A DNA stretch of 64,000 nt from CAZNSX01 sp964575845 (GCA_964575845.1 CAZNSX010000009.1:45511-109510), one strand, 5' to 3'; counted from the stretch's first letter, positions 17,313 through 26,966 are shown. Program-made: numbers and translations. Notes: a model not told the origin generated them from the sequence alone.

Positions 17313-18503
17313 CTAAAGGTCCGGGGGGGCCGTCCCCTCATGGACCACCAGCTCGGCGGCTCTAGCTATAAGCTTAAGCCCCTCGCGCAACTCTCCCAGC
17401 TCCACAAACTCATCAGGCCCGTGGGCATGGTCAATGTTGCCCGGCCCGAACACAAGACAATGAGGGTTTCCCGTGCGGACGGCGATCATTCCCGCATCGG
17501 TGTAATAGGGAACGCCCTTCACCTTGAGGGGCTTTCCGCTGACCTCCTCTCGGGCTTTCCTGAAGGCCCCTGCAAGGGGAGATTTCTCATCTGCAACTAC
17601 GGGAGGCCTCTCGAGGCTCAAAGTTCTCACTTCCGCCAGGGTGCCAGCGATTCGGGCGCTTCCCCTTCGGGCGCTCTCGGTTATCAGCTCTAAGGCCCCA
17701 GCGCATGAAAGAGGGGGCGGGAAACGTAAATCCACTTCGGCCCGGCAAAGGCCCGGGACGACGTTCGTCTTCGTTCCCCCTTCGATGACGCTTGTGGTCA
17801 GGGTGGCCTTCCCCAATAGGGGGTGCTCGTGCTCCAGAGCCGCCACCCGGTCTTTCAGCTCCGACAGAGCCAGGATCATGGCATAGATGGCGTCGGCACC
17901 TGTGTGGGGCACAGATGCGTGGGCGCTCCTGCCCCTCACGCTAATCTCATACCACATCACCCCCTTCGCAGCCACCACCAGCTCCAGAGAAGTAGGCTCG
18001 GATGCCAGAACAAAGCTCTCCCCATCTATCCAGCCATTATCCACAAGAGCATTCGCCCCTCGCATGAGGGCTCCCTCTTCATCGACTGTGCCGCATAAAA
18101 GTACCCGCCGCTTGAAGCTCTCCCCCCGGGACGCCCGCTCGGTAAGATAACGAAAGGCCACAAGACAGGCGGCAAAGCCGCCCTTCAGGTCGGCGGCCCC
18201 CCGGCCGAAGAGCTTTTCCCCTTCGATTGTGCCCGCAAATGGCTCCCGGCTCCAGCCCTCTCCCATAGGAACGGTATCCATGTGGCAGACGAAGGCAAGG
18301 GTACTTTTCCCCTCCCCCAGGGCGAGGATGACGTTTTCCCTCCCGGGTTCCACCTCCTCACGGAACACCTCCACCCCGAGCTCCCGCCCGTAGCGGGCAA
18401 CCCGGTCTGCCATGGCCCTTTCACTTCCGGTTGGGTTTTCACTGGGAATGCGCACAAGTTCCTGAGCCAGAGAGACAACTTCCTCGAGGTAGCGCTCCTT
18501 CAA
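17313..18503 (-). CDS. M20-family metallohydrolase (ArgE/DapE-like)
   Basis: 396 residues. The di-zinc site is complete: CHMDTVP near residue 74, GRGAADLKGG near 105, VDEEG near 140, ASEPT near 167 and HAHGPDEF near the end. The middle lid/dimerisation domain carries GRSAHASVPHTGADA. Family members remove acyl groups from amino acids (acetylornithine, succinyl-diaminopimelate) or cleave dipeptides. It lies next to anmK and a lytic transglycosylase, so a peptidoglycan-derived substrate is plausible but unproven. It starts at ATG 18503, with a short gap to anmK. Confidence 0.88.
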   Translation of the reverse strand: MKERYLEEVVSLAQELVRIPSENPTGSERAMADRVARYGRELGVEVFREEVEPGRENVILALGEGKSTLAFVCHMDTVPMGEGWSREPFAGTIEGEKLFGRGAADLKGGFAACLVAFRYLTERASRGESFKRRVLLCGTVDEEGALMRGANALVDNGWIDGESFVLASEPTSLELVVAAKGVMWYEISVRGRSAHASVPHTGADAIYAMILALSELKDRVAALEHEHPLLGKATLTTSVIEGGTKTNVVPGLCRAEVDLRFPPPLSCAGALELITESARRGSARIAGTLAEVRTLSLERPPVVADEKSPLAGAFRKAREEVSGKPLKVKGVPYYTDAGMIAVRTGNPHCLVFGPGNIDHAHGPDEFVELGELREGLKLIARAAELVVHEGTAPPDL

Positions 18504-18583
18504 GATCCACCTCCTTGAAAAATTTTTCTGTGTGCAGCTTACCCCAGATTTTTATAGCATAGAGCGCCCCAGGGAGGCAAAGC

Positions 18584-19816
18584 CTAGCTGCTTTTTTCAA
18601 GAATCCTCCGAAAATTTCTCCCGGGCGCGATGACTCCCAGAAGGGCTTCCCGCGCTGCCCCCGTCACTGCAGTGATGTTGCCCGGGCGGCCGCTGAGGGT
18701 GGCGTGGGCCAGCAGGGCAAAGACCGCAGCTTCCACATGGTCAGCGGGAATTCCCCTCCGGTCACTTCTATGGCAGGGCACGGGCTTTAACCCCTCGCGG
18801 AGCATGCGCATGAGCTCGCGGTTGTGGCCCCCGCCTCCTCCCACAATGACCTCAACCACTGGGCACTTCCCCGGCAGGAACTCTCGGAAGTTGAAGAGGA
18901 AGCTCTCGGCAGTGAAGGCGGTAAGGGTGGCCATAATATCCTCGTGCCTGAGCTTGAGTTCATGGGCCCTCTGAAAGACGCGGGAGAGGGCCGCCTCGCC
19001 AAACTCCTCCCGTCCAGTGGATTTGGGGGGAGTGGCCCCAATGAAGGGGTCCTCCATGAGCTCCCCCAAGAGCCGTTGGTGGACCCGGCCCCGGGAGGCC
19101 AATAGGCCGCCCTCATCGAAGCTCTTCTCACCGCCGGTGAGGCGGCGTGCCGCTCCGTCAAGGAGGCTATTTCCCGGTCCTGTGTCGAAGGCCAGGGGCG
19201 GTCCCTCGCCTTCCGGTGGAAGATATGTGAGGTTGGCGATGCCCCCTATGTTAAGGAACACCACGGCCTCATCGGGCCGCCGGAAAAAGAGCTCATGGGC
19301 GTAAGGTGCCAGGGGTGCCCCTTGCCCCCCGGCCGCCATGTCGCGAGAGCGGAAGTTAGCAACCGTGGTGACACCCGTTCTTTCGGCAATGACGGCCGGC
19401 TCTCCAAGTTGGAGGGTGGAGGGGGTGAGGTCGACGACCCCATAGGGAGTCCGGAAACAGGTGCCCTTGGGAATATGCCGAATGGTCTGGCCGTGGGTTC
19501 CTATGAGGTCCACCCGGGAGAGAGGGACATTGGCTTTTCTGGCCAGCTCGACGGCGGCTCTGGCAAAGGCTTCGCCGAGCACGAAGTTGAGCGAGCATAT
19601 CTCTGAGGCAGTACCTCCACCCGACCCCGAAATTGAGAGCACCTGTTCCCTCAAATGTCGGGGGTAGGGGAGGGTGAGGCAACCAAGAATCTTTGGCTTG
19701 AGAAGACCCCCGGGACTCTCCTTGAGCTTAAGGAGCGCGCCATCCACCCCGTCGGCCGAGGTGCCTGAGATCAAGCCTATGAGGGTCCAGAGCTTATCCC
19801 CACCACGGCGTCCCAA
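18584..19816 (-). CDS. anmK: anhydro-N-acetylmuramic acid kinase
   Basis: About 410 residues from a TTG at 19816 preceded by GGAGAAAAG. No ATG lies near the conserved N-terminus, and the longer open frame to 20044 runs through the transglycosylase gene. Motifs: ISGTSADGVDGAL (phosphate loop), IGTHGQTIRH, LNIGGIANLTYL, FDTGPGNSLLDG and VGGGGGHN. AnmK opens and phosphorylates 1,6-anhydro-MurNAc to MurNAc-6-P in the cytosol, feeding muropeptides back into wall synthesis. It overlaps the 3' end of the Slt-type transglycosylase gene by 23 bases. That enzyme generates the anhydro sugar, so the pairing is functionally coherent. Confidence 0.92.
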   Translation of the reverse strand: MGRRGGDKLWTLIGLISGTSADGVDGALLKLKESPGGLLKPKILGCLTLPYPRHLREQVLSISGSGGGTASEICSLNFVLGEAFARAAVELARKANVPLSRVDLIGTHGQTIRHIPKGTCFRTPYGVVDLTPSTLQLGEPAVIAERTGVTTVANFRSRDMAAGGQGAPLAPYAHELFFRRPDEAVVFLNIGGIANLTYLPPEGEGPPLAFDTGPGNSLLDGAARRLTGGEKSFDEGGLLASRGRVHQRLLGELMEDPFIGATPPKSTGREEFGEAALSRVFQRAHELKLRHEDIMATLTAFTAESFLFNFREFLPGKCPVVEVIVGGGGGHNRELMRMLREGLKPVPCHRSDRRGIPADHVEAAVFALLAHATLSGRPGNITAVTGAAREALLGVIAPGRNFRRILEKSS

Positions 19817-22022
19817 CTTTTCTCCGCCCTCCGCTCGGCATCCTGTCTTTGAGCTCTTGACTCTCGCTGTAAATCCTCTGGTACTCCCCCCAATAAGCCA
19901 AAACCCGCTGAACGTAGTGACGAGTCTCCTGGTAGGGGATGCGGGCGATAAACTCTTGCAAATCCTCCCCCTTTCGCGCGCGCCACCAGCGCGCAACAAC
20001 CCCTCGCCCTGCGTTGTAGCTTGCCACCGCCGGCACAACAGCACCCCCGAACTTCGAGAGGAGCTCTTTCAGGTGGGCCACACCCAGACGAATGTTGATC
20101 TGGGGGTCGAATAGTTCCTGCTCCTCCTCAAGTTTAACCCCTATGCGGGCCGCCTGGCGGCGACCCGTGGCTGGCATCAGCTGCATGAGGCCGATCGCTC
20201 CGGCCCAGGAGAGGCTCTCCGGGTCAAATCCGCTCTCCGCCATGATCATAGCATTGACCAGCAGGGGGTCCAATCCGGGCTCCCGCTCTCCTTTGAAAAC
20301 CACCGGATAGGCCATCTGCCAGAATTCCGGCCGCAGTCCTCTACCCCGGAGGATGAGGTCGGGGAAGTTGTCCCTCAGAATCCGCGTTGAGAGGTGGAAT
20401 TGCCCCCCTCTGTGATAAGCCCAGGCCAGCTGGTAGCGGAAGTATGGTTCTTCTGGAAGGCGCTCCAGATGGAGGGCTTCAAGCGCAAATAGCCCCAACT
20501 CCTTCAAGAGCCGGGCGGCCCGTAGTTCCTCCCTGAGGGCGGGACCCATACTCTTCGGGTCTGGGGCTTGCGGAAGGCCCCCCCCGGGCGAGGAGAGCAC
20601 TTCCCCAATGCCCAGCCGCTCCAGAGCTATCCGGGCCAGCTGACCGTAATAGCTGTAGGGATTGGAGGAAAGAAGGCGGCGGTAGGCCGAGGCGGCGTGC
20701 ACGGGCTTCCCGAGCCTCTCAGCAGAGCGGCCCTCCCAGTAGAGGGCATCCTCCAGAAGGTCCCCCTCGTGGAAGCGCTTTCCCATTTGCCCAAAGGTTG
20801 ACCAGGCACTGAGGTAGTTACCCCGACGGTAATGAATCCAGCCGATCCTCCACCATGCTCGACGGGCTCGGTCGCTACTCTCCCATCCGCGCAAGATCTG
20901 CCGATAATGCTTGAGGGCCCCTCTCAGGTCCCCTCTATCCTCCCGATACCGCCCCAGAAGGAACGCGGCCCTCGGGGCCCAGGGTCCAGCCCCTTTCCTC
21001 CCCATGAGAGACCGAACGGTGCGGAGAAACTCCCTCACAGAATCCTGCCTGAGATGGACCCGGGCCAGGTAGTATAGGGCTTCGGAAACCCTTGAATCTC
21101 CAGGATTATTGCGGATGAAGGTTGTGAGGAGTTTTTTCGCCTCATTATTTTGCCTAAGCATAAAATGGCAGAGGGACTGCTCGAGCTCAATGAGGCCTCG
21201 CATGGGCCGGGTAGGCCCTTCCCCGAGGCTCGCCTTGAAATCCTCGATTGCCTCCCTGCAGCGGTAGGCCTTCTTAAGAGTCATTCCACGGTGGAAAAGT
21301 TCTCCAGCTGTAAGCCTTGGGAGAGGGGGGACTAGGGTGCGGCTCAGAGCCTCTTCTTGTCTTCGGGCCTGGGGGGCCTCCGAAGCCAGGGGTTTCTCAA
21401 CCCAGAGTTTCCTCAGCAAGAGGGCCGCCGGCCTCTCCTCTCCGACGGCTTCGAGGCTTTCGGCCAGGCGATATTGAACATAGGTGGCCTCTTCCGCTTC
21501 TGGATACTGCCGAAGGAAGCGGCGGTAGAGTGAGGCGGCCTCACGGAAGTGTCCCCTCCCATCCAAAGCCTCGGCAAGCCCTACCAGAGAGCCCTTAGCC
21601 CGTACGCCCCGGGGATGGCGGGCGAGGAGCCTTTCGAAGGCCTCCTGCGCCTCCTCCCAGCGCGCCAGATGGAGGTAGGAGCTGGCGCGCATATAAAGGG
21701 CGTGCTCTTCGAGCAGAGGTAGGCCGGCCTCCTCACGGGAGAGGGAGAGAAGAGCCCTATCGTAGAGTCCAGCTTCGAAGGACGCATAGCCCATGAGGAA
21801 ATCCAAAAGGGACCTCTCCACAGGCTCCCTGCTCCTTGCTCTCAGGGTCTCAAGCTCTTCCAAGGCCCTAGCCCATTTCCTTTCCTCGAGAAGGGCCTTA
21901 GCCCTGGAGTCGGGATAAAGGATGAGCTTGGGGTGTTCCGGGGAAGGGGGCCCACAGAGCGGAAAGCCTTGGGAGGCAAGAAGGAGGAGGGGCAGGGCAC
22001 TTAAGAGGAAAATCCTTCCCAT
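19794..22022 (-). CDS. Slt-type soluble lytic transglycosylase with TPR-like superhelix
   Basis: 742 residues. A Sec signal (MGRIFLLSALPLLLLASQGF) leads into a long helical-repeat region, about residues 40-560, with TPR-like pairs such as ALYWEGRSAERLGKP. The C-terminal SLT domain has the catalytic Glu in MAESGFDPESLS near residue 596, then GAIGLMQLMPATG and the ASYNAGRG loop. It cleaves the MurNAc-GlcNAc bond to 1,6-anhydro products in the periplasm. It starts 10 bases after the M20 gene stop and overlaps anmK, so the three probably form one recycling operon. The exact signal cleavage site is not clear. Confidence 0.92.
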   Translation of the reverse strand: MGRIFLLSALPLLLLASQGFPLCGPPSPEHPKLILYPDSRAKALLEERKWARALEELETLRARSREPVERSLLDFLMGYASFEAGLYDRALLSLSREEAGLPLLEEHALYMRASSYLHLARWEEAQEAFERLLARHPRGVRAKGSLVGLAEALDGRGHFREAASLYRRFLRQYPEAEEATYVQYRLAESLEAVGEERPAALLLRKLWVEKPLASEAPQARRQEEALSRTLVPPLPRLTAGELFHRGMTLKKAYRCREAIEDFKASLGEGPTRPMRGLIELEQSLCHFMLRQNNEAKKLLTTFIRNNPGDSRVSEALYYLARVHLRQDSVREFLRTVRSLMGRKGAGPWAPRAAFLLGRYREDRGDLRGALKHYRQILRGWESSDRARRAWWRIGWIHYRRGNYLSAWSTFGQMGKRFHEGDLLEDALYWEGRSAERLGKPVHAASAYRRLLSSNPYSYYGQLARIALERLGIGEVLSSPGGGLPQAPDPKSMGPALREELRAARLLKELGLFALEALHLERLPEEPYFRYQLAWAYHRGGQFHLSTRILRDNFPDLILRGRGLRPEFWQMAYPVVFKGEREPGLDPLLVNAMIMAESGFDPESLSWAGAIGLMQLMPATGRRQAARIGVKLEEEQELFDPQINIRLGVAHLKELLSKFGGAVVPAVASYNAGRGVVARWWRARKGEDLQEFIARIPYQETRHYVQRVLAYWGEYQRIYSESQELKDRMPSGGRRKVGTPWWG

Positions 22023-22032
22023 CCCCTCCCCC

Positions 22033-23205
22033 TCAGGCCCTCTCTCTGAACTCCGAACGCACAGCCCTCATGGCCCCTTGATCCAGGAACAGGTCGGCAG
22101 CGGTCACGGCAAGCACCTTGGCTGCTGTGAGAAGGCACCTTCTCCCCCGGGGGGAAGCAGCTGCACTTTCAAACTCTCGGGTATGACTCGGGACTTCAGC
22201 GGGAACCAGGGCCAAATTGGGATGAATGGTAGGCACGATCTGGCTCACGTTTCCTATATCCGAGGAGCCAATCTCTCCGGGCCCGCGGGTGGGCTCCTCT
22301 TTGATGCCCAGGAGGAGGAGATTTTTTCTGAAAAGCTCGGCCAGAGAGCGATTGGGCTTCATTGAGGCCATTGGACGTTCCCCCCGCTTAACGCGAAGCC
22401 TCGTGCCCGTCGCCCTGGCCGCCCCTCGGGCGCAAGCGATGACCCTTTCCTCCAGCTCCCGCAGGTATCCATCATCGGCCGCCCTCACAAAGAACCAGGC
22501 ACCCGCCTCCTCGGGGATGATATTTGGAGCTTTTCCTCCCTGGGTTATGATGCCATGGATGCGCACATCGCTCCTGACCTGTTGGCGGAGGGCATTTATG
22601 TTATTGAAGGTGAGGATGACGGCATCCAGAGCATTGAGGCCCCGATGGGGGGCCGCAGCAGCATGAGCCGCCCGGCCCCTAAACCAGAAGCGAAGCTCCC
22701 GCATGGCAAGAAAGCTTACAAGGCAACGGGTCTCGTTTGAGGGATGGACCATCATCGCGGCATCGATCCCGTCGAAGGCTCCCCTCTGAGCCAGGATGAC
22801 TTTGCCTCCTCCCCCTTCTTCGGCCGGGGCCCCTATTACCAGAAGCCGTCCCCGCCAGTGGCTTCCGAGGGCTGCGAGAGCTCGGGCCGCCCCCACGCTG
22901 GCAATACCTATGATGTTGTGGCCACAGGCATGACCGAGGCCCGGCAGGGCATCGTATTCAGCCAGCAAGGCAACCGAGGGAGCACTCCCCGAGAGCTCGG
23001 CCCGGAAGGCGGTATCCAACCCCTTAAGCCCTCCCTCCACCCGGAAACCTCCCGCCCGGAGGAGCTCCTGCAGGAGGGTCGACGCCTTAAACTCCTGAAA
23101 GCCCAGTTCAGGCTCCTGGTGAATCTTGCAGCAGGCGGCCCAGAGTTCTTTTCCTTGGGCCTCGACCTGACGACAGAGCTCTCTCTTAAGCTGGCTCAAG
23201 CGCAT
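22033..23205 (-). CDS. M20-family amidohydrolase (AbgA/IAA-amidohydrolase-like)
   Basis: 390 residues of the M20D type. Metal-site segments: LLAEYDALPGLGHACGHN near residue 85-105, PAEEGGGGKV near 125, MMVHPSN near 150, and a C-terminal SSDIGNVS/PSHTREF pair that replaces the ArgE-type ligands. Relatives hydrolyse N-acyl or aminobenzoyl amino acids. It differs clearly from the ArgE-like M20 at 17313. It heads a leftward gene set with the transglycosylase and anmK and is divergent from the tol operon. Confidence 0.87.
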   Translation of the reverse strand: MRLSQLKRELCRQVEAQGKELWAACCKIHQEPELGFQEFKASTLLQELLRAGGFRVEGGLKGLDTAFRAELSGSAPSVALLAEYDALPGLGHACGHNIIGIASVGAARALAALGSHWRGRLLVIGAPAEEGGGGKVILAQRGAFDGIDAAMMVHPSNETRCLVSFLAMRELRFWFRGRAAHAAAAPHRGLNALDAVILTFNNINALRQQVRSDVRIHGIITQGGKAPNIIPEEAGAWFFVRAADDGYLRELEERVIACARGAARATGTRLRVKRGERPMASMKPNRSLAELFRKNLLLLGIKEEPTRGPGEIGSSDIGNVSQIVPTIHPNLALVPAEVPSHTREFESAAASPRGRRCLLTAAKVLAVTAADLFLDQGAMRAVRSEFRERA

Positions 23206-23321
23206 TTAGCAACTCTCCCAAATCTCCAGGAAGGCAACGGATAGGGGTAGGCCCTCCGACGGAGCCCGATTATCCCAGACCCTCCCCTCCTTGTCAAACG
23301 GATGCCATTATCAATTAGCCG

Positions 23322-23350
23322 TTGACTTTTGTTTCTCATGGTGGTAGCGT
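23322..23350 (+). promoter_or_regulatory. candidate promoter of the tol operon
   Basis: TTGACT at 23322-23327 and TAGCGT at 23345-23350 are separated by 17 bases. The -35 is good and the -10 weak. It is the best pair in the 150-base gap between the divergent M20 and tolQ genes. Confidence 0.35.
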
Positions 23351-23379
23351 AATTGAAATACCGCCCCGAGGAGAACCCT

Positions 23380-24117
23380 TTGTTTCCCAGTATTTTTTCC
23401 TCTGTTCCAGCTTTCGCTCTCAGTCCCGCTTCGCCCAGGGGTGATGCCTTAGGGCTGATATGGAACTCGGGCCCGGTGGTGAAGTTTGTTCTCCTGGTAC
23501 TGGTTTTCTTTTCGGTGGTCTCATGGGCCATCATAGTGCAAAAATACCTGCTTTTGTCCAGGGCTCAGCGGGAATCGGACAAATTCTTGCAAGCCTTTTG
23601 GGGGAGCCGACAGCTCGATACCCTTTATGAAAGCTCTGCCGGGCTGCCCCACAGCCCTTTGGCTAAGGTTTTCAGGGAAGGGTACAGGGAATTTTCCCGG
23701 ATAGCCTCCAGGAATGAGGGAGGGAGTGTGGGCGTTCTCACCACTGAGCTGACGATGGAGAATGTAAGCAGGGCGCTCCATCGCACGACGAGCCTTGAGA
23801 CGACAAGACTCGAGCGCGCCATGACCTTCCTCGCCACTACCGGAAGCGCCTCTCCTTTCATCGGCCTGTTCGGAACAGTGTGGGGCATCATGAACTCCTT
23901 TCGGGAGATAGGCCAGGCGGGTACGGCCGGCCTGGCCGTGGTGGCACCGGGCATCTCCGAGGCTCTCATCGCCACCGCCATGGGGTTGGCGGCGGCAATA
24001 CCTGCTGTCATAGCTTATAATTATTTCTTGAGTCGCATAAGGTTGCTTTCCTCGGAGATGGAGAATTTCTCCTCGGAATTTCTGAACATCGTCGAGCGCT
24101 CCTTTTTGCAGAAGTGA
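23380..24117 (+). CDS. tolQ: Tol system proton channel subunit TolQ
   Basis: About 245 residues from TTG 23380, which has GAGGAG six bases before it; the frame could open nine codons earlier at another TTG. Three membrane helices: FVLLVLVFFSVVSWAIIVQK near residue 35, FLATTGSASPFIGLFGTVWG near 150, and AMGLAAAIPAVIAYNYF near 200. The second and third carry the MotA/TolQ/ExbB proton-channel pattern. With TolR it uses the proton gradient to drive TolA. It is the first gene of a complete tol-pal set in the usual order. Confidence 0.93.
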   Translation: MFPSIFSSVPAFALSPASPRGDALGLIWNSGPVVKFVLLVLVFFSVVSWAIIVQKYLLLSRAQRESDKFLQAFWGSRQLDTLYESSAGLPHSPLAKVFREGYREFSRIASRNEGGSVGVLTTELTMENVSRALHRTTSLETTRLERAMTFLATTGSASPFIGLFGTVWGIMNSFREIGQAGTAGLAVVAPGISEALIATAMGLAAAIPAVIAYNYFLSRIRLLSSEMENFSSEFLNIVERSFLQK

Positions 24118-24145
24118 ACTCCGGGCTGGCTCTGGGAGTGAGGTC

Positions 24146-24562
24146 ATGGCTATAGGCCGGAAGGATGGGACGGCTCTCTCGGAGATTAACGTTACGCCCC
24201 TTGTGGACGTGATGTTGGTGCTTCTGGTCATCTTCATGGTGACGGCCCCTCTGCTCCAGCAGGGTCTCGATGTGAACCTCCCCCGCGTCAAGGGAAAGGG
24301 CGTCGAAGCCAAAGAGGATCAGGTGGTCCTCACTATCACGAAGGACCGAAAGGTCTGGCTGAACCAGCATTCTTTCACCCTGCCCCAGCTTGGACAGAAG
24401 CTGAAAGCCATCTTCAAGGAGCGGGGGGATAAGGTCATTTTTCTGAGAGCCGATAAGGATGTGCCTTACGGGGTAGTGGTAGAGGCGATGGCTGTCATCC
24501 GCGAGAGCGGTATCGACCGGTTGGCGATGATCACCGAACCCGTTAAGCTCGATAGTTTCTAG
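24146..24562 (+). CDS. tolR: Tol system proton channel subunit TolR
   Basis: 138 residues, ExbD/TolR family. A short cytosolic N-terminus ends in EINVTPLVDVMLVLLVIFMV, whose Asp in PLVDVMLVLL is the proton-carrying residue of the single membrane helix. The periplasmic domain ends with DRLAMITEP. The start is ATG 24146 with GGGAGTGAGG before it. It forms the inner-membrane stator with TolQ, 28 bases downstream of it. Confidence 0.93.
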   Translation: MAIGRKDGTALSEINVTPLVDVMLVLLVIFMVTAPLLQQGLDVNLPRVKGKGVEAKEDQVVLTITKDRKVWLNQHSFTLPQLGQKLKAIFKERGDKVIFLRADKDVPYGVVVEAMAVIRESGIDRLAMITEPVKLDSF

Positions 24563-24655
24563 CCCCGGCTTTGTCCCACAGGGGGCGGCCTCCAGAGGGT
24601 AACTTCCAGAAACCGTGAGTGAGAGGGCAGGTTTCTCCTTCGGCAGAGGGCTAAG

Positions 24656-25489
24656 GTGGTAGCGGAGCACTATGAGCTGCGGGGGTTCAGGGATGGGCCA
24701 AGCTTCAGAAAGGCCATAGGCTTTTCGGTGGTCTTACATCTACTGCTTTTTGGTGCGGCCCTGTTCTTGGTGCCCTCTAACCCGAGGAGGCTATTTTATT
24801 CCCCCGCCTATACGGTTAGCCTGGTGGGGCCGGGAGCGCTGCGGGAAGAAAAGCCTGCTTCCAGGGTCGAGGCCACCAAAAAGTCGGTGGCGAGGCCAGA
24901 GGCCAAGGCGGTCAGGCCAGTCAAGAAGGTGAAGGAAAGGAGACCCCGACCGCAGCCAAAAGCCAAACCCAAAGTGATACCCCTTGAGAAAGTTGCCTCA
25001 GCAAAGGAATCCAAGAAGGTGCCCCCCGAGGCTCCTGCGCGTGAGGTCAATAAGGCCCCAGAGCCCAGCTCCAGGGTGGCCGCGGCTGTCGAACGCATCC
25101 GCCAGAAGCTAGCCAAGGAGGCTCCCGTTGGCGGCACTCCCTCGGCCCCGGGCTCTGGTGGACCATCCGGAGGAGGAAGCGCGGGGCTCACAGACATCAT
25201 TTTTCGGGAGTACTATAATCTCATCTGGGAGCGGGTGAGTGATGCCTGGGTACTTCCGCAGAATATAGAAGAAGGGGAGAGGAAACGTCTGGTGGCAATT
25301 GTGGAATTCCAGGTGGCCAGGACGGGGGAGATAAGCAAGGTGCGCCTTGAGAGCTCCTCGGGGAACACATACTTCGATAACTCTGCCCTCAGGGCCGTCC
25401 AAAAGGTTAACCCCCTGCCGTCCTTTCCCCCCGAGTTGACGCGTCCTTATCTGATGGTGGGTGTTCGCTTTCACAACCCTAATGATTGA
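24656..25489 (+). CDS. tolA: TolA-like energy transducer (TonB/TolA C-terminal domain)
   Basis: 277 residues. One N-terminal membrane helix lies near residues 20-40 (AIGFSVVLHLLLFGAALFL). A long Lys/Pro/Ala-rich region (about 55-150) can span the periplasm, and a Gly/Ser linker follows. A folded C-terminal domain begins near 175 (SDAWVLPQNI) and ends FPPELTRPYLMVGVRF, in the TonB-C/TolA-III style. It transmits proton-driven force from TolQR to TolB-Pal. The start is GTG 24656; the ribosome site (GAGGG) is modest. The gene is six bases from tolB. Confidence 0.9.
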   Translation: MVAEHYELRGFRDGPSFRKAIGFSVVLHLLLFGAALFLVPSNPRRLFYSPAYTVSLVGPGALREEKPASRVEATKKSVARPEAKAVRPVKKVKERRPRPQPKAKPKVIPLEKVASAKESKKVPPEAPAREVNKAPEPSSRVAAAVERIRQKLAKEAPVGGTPSAPGSGGPSGGGSAGLTDIIFREYYNLIWERVSDAWVLPQNIEEGERKRLVAIVEFQVARTGEISKVRLESSSGNTYFDNSALRAVQKVNPLPSFPPELTRPYLMVGVRFHNPND

Positions 25490-25495
25490 GCTCCC

Positions 25496-26830
25496 ATGAA
25501 ACAGCTCAGAGGGAAAAAGTTTCTCTCAATCCTTCTCGCCGCCTCACCGCTTCTCTTTATGGGCCTGGCCTTCGGCCAGTTCCCGGAGGGGAAGGTCTAT
25601 CTTGACCTTTACTCTCCAGCAGCCCGAAAGCTTCCCGTCGCGATCCCAGCTTTCCGCTACCTGGGACAAGGCATGGAGGGCGGGGTGCTGGGAATAAAAC
25701 TGTCCCAGGTTATCTCCGATGACCTCGGGGCCTCCGGCCTCTTCAGGGTAATCGACCCGGCTGCCTATCTGGAGGACCCTCAGAGTGCGGGCCTGAGCCT
25801 GGGGGAGCAAAACTTCAGGGATTGGGTCATCCTTGGAGCGGAGGCCCTCATAAAGGGGGGCTACTCCCTGGACGGAAAAGGAATCCTTCGAATGCAGGGA
25901 CGCCTTTTCGATGTGCTGCGACGAACCCAGGAGTTGAGCAAGGAACTCGACAAACCCGCCAGCCGCTATCGTCGCCTCGCTCATCAATTCGCCGACGAGA
26001 TTATCCTCAAATTTACGGGGGAGCCCGGGGTTTTCAATACGCGGGTGGCTTTTGTGAACCGCCGCACTGGAAATAAAGAGCTCTTCCTGATGGATTTTGA
26101 CGGCTATAATATGGTTCAGCTCACGGCAAATCGCTCAATAAACCTTTCCCCCGTCTGGTCGCCAGATGGAGAGTCTTTGGCTTACATCTCCTACAAGGAT
26201 GGCGCGGCGGGAATTTTCATTCGGAATCTTCGGACGGGCTCAGAGTGGAAGGTGCGCTGGCGGAGGGGGGCCGCCATAGGAGCGGCCTGGGCTCCCGACG
26301 GGAAGCGGCTGGCTTTGGCCCTTGGTGTCGGGGATAACTTCGAGATTTTCCTCATGGAGCTCGCCTCCCGAAAGCTCAGAAGGCTCACTCGTCATTGGGC
26401 CATAGATGTAAATCCCAGCTGGTCGCCAGATGGACGTTTCATAGCCTTCGTCTCCAGCCGGCCCGGGAGCCCGCAAATATATATCATGGATGCCGAGGGT
26501 GGAAACCTGAGCCGCGTCAGCTTTGAGGGGGAATATAACTCCACGCCAGCCTGGTCGCCCCGTGGTAACCGCATAGCCTTTGCCTCGCGGAAAGAGGGAG
26601 GCAAGGCCTTTGACATTTACCTCATCCAGCCCGACGGGAGTGGCCTTCAGCAGCTTACGGCTCATGCTGGCGACAATCAGGAGCCGTCCTGGTCTCCCGA
26701 CGGGCGCCATCTCCTGTTCAGTTCCACGCGGGAGGGCTACTCAGCCATCTACCGTATGACGGCTTTCGGGGAGAACCTCAAGCGGCTGGGTCCCGGGTCC
26801 GAGCCCAGCTGGTCCCCTCGTCTGCCGTGA
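25496..26830 (+). CDS. tolB: Tol-Pal translocation protein TolB
   Basis: 444 residues. A signal peptide ends around LAFG-Q near residue 27. The N-terminal alpha/beta domain covers about 30-175. A six-bladed propeller follows, made of PD40-type repeats, each with a WSPDG or WAPDG core (for example LSPVWSPDG, VNPSWSPDG, QEPSWSPDG). TolB is periplasmic and bridges TolA and Pal. It ends at 26830, before a separate promoter for pal. Confidence 0.95.
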   Translation: MKQLRGKKFLSILLAASPLLFMGLAFGQFPEGKVYLDLYSPAARKLPVAIPAFRYLGQGMEGGVLGIKLSQVISDDLGASGLFRVIDPAAYLEDPQSAGLSLGEQNFRDWVILGAEALIKGGYSLDGKGILRMQGRLFDVLRRTQELSKELDKPASRYRRLAHQFADEIILKFTGEPGVFNTRVAFVNRRTGNKELFLMDFDGYNMVQLTANRSINLSPVWSPDGESLAYISYKDGAAGIFIRNLRTGSEWKVRWRRGAAIGAAWAPDGKRLALALGVGDNFEIFLMELASRKLRRLTRHWAIDVNPSWSPDGRFIAFVSSRPGSPQIYIMDAEGGNLSRVSFEGEYNSTPAWSPRGNRIAFASRKEGGKAFDIYLIQPDGSGLQQLTAHAGDNQEPSWSPDGRHLLFSSTREGYSAIYRMTAFGENLKRLGPGSEPSWSPRLP

Positions 26831-26861
26831 AGGCAAAGGCTAGATTTGCAGGATATTTTAT

Positions 26862-26890
26862 TTTACAATTTGCAATCCCTGGGATATAAT
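26862..26890 (+). promoter_or_regulatory. sigma-70-type promoter of pal
   Basis: TTTACA at 26862-26867 and a perfect TATAAT at 26885-26890 are separated by exactly 17 bases. This is the best housekeeping promoter in the window. It lies between tolB and pal and should give pal its own strong transcript, as suits an abundant lipoprotein. Confidence 0.75.
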
Positions 26891-26966
26891 TTTGGAAACT
26901 CAGAGTATCTAACACTTCCGGCAGGATAGCCTGACCGCTGCCCTGCAATCTGAGGGAGGAGTTGTA

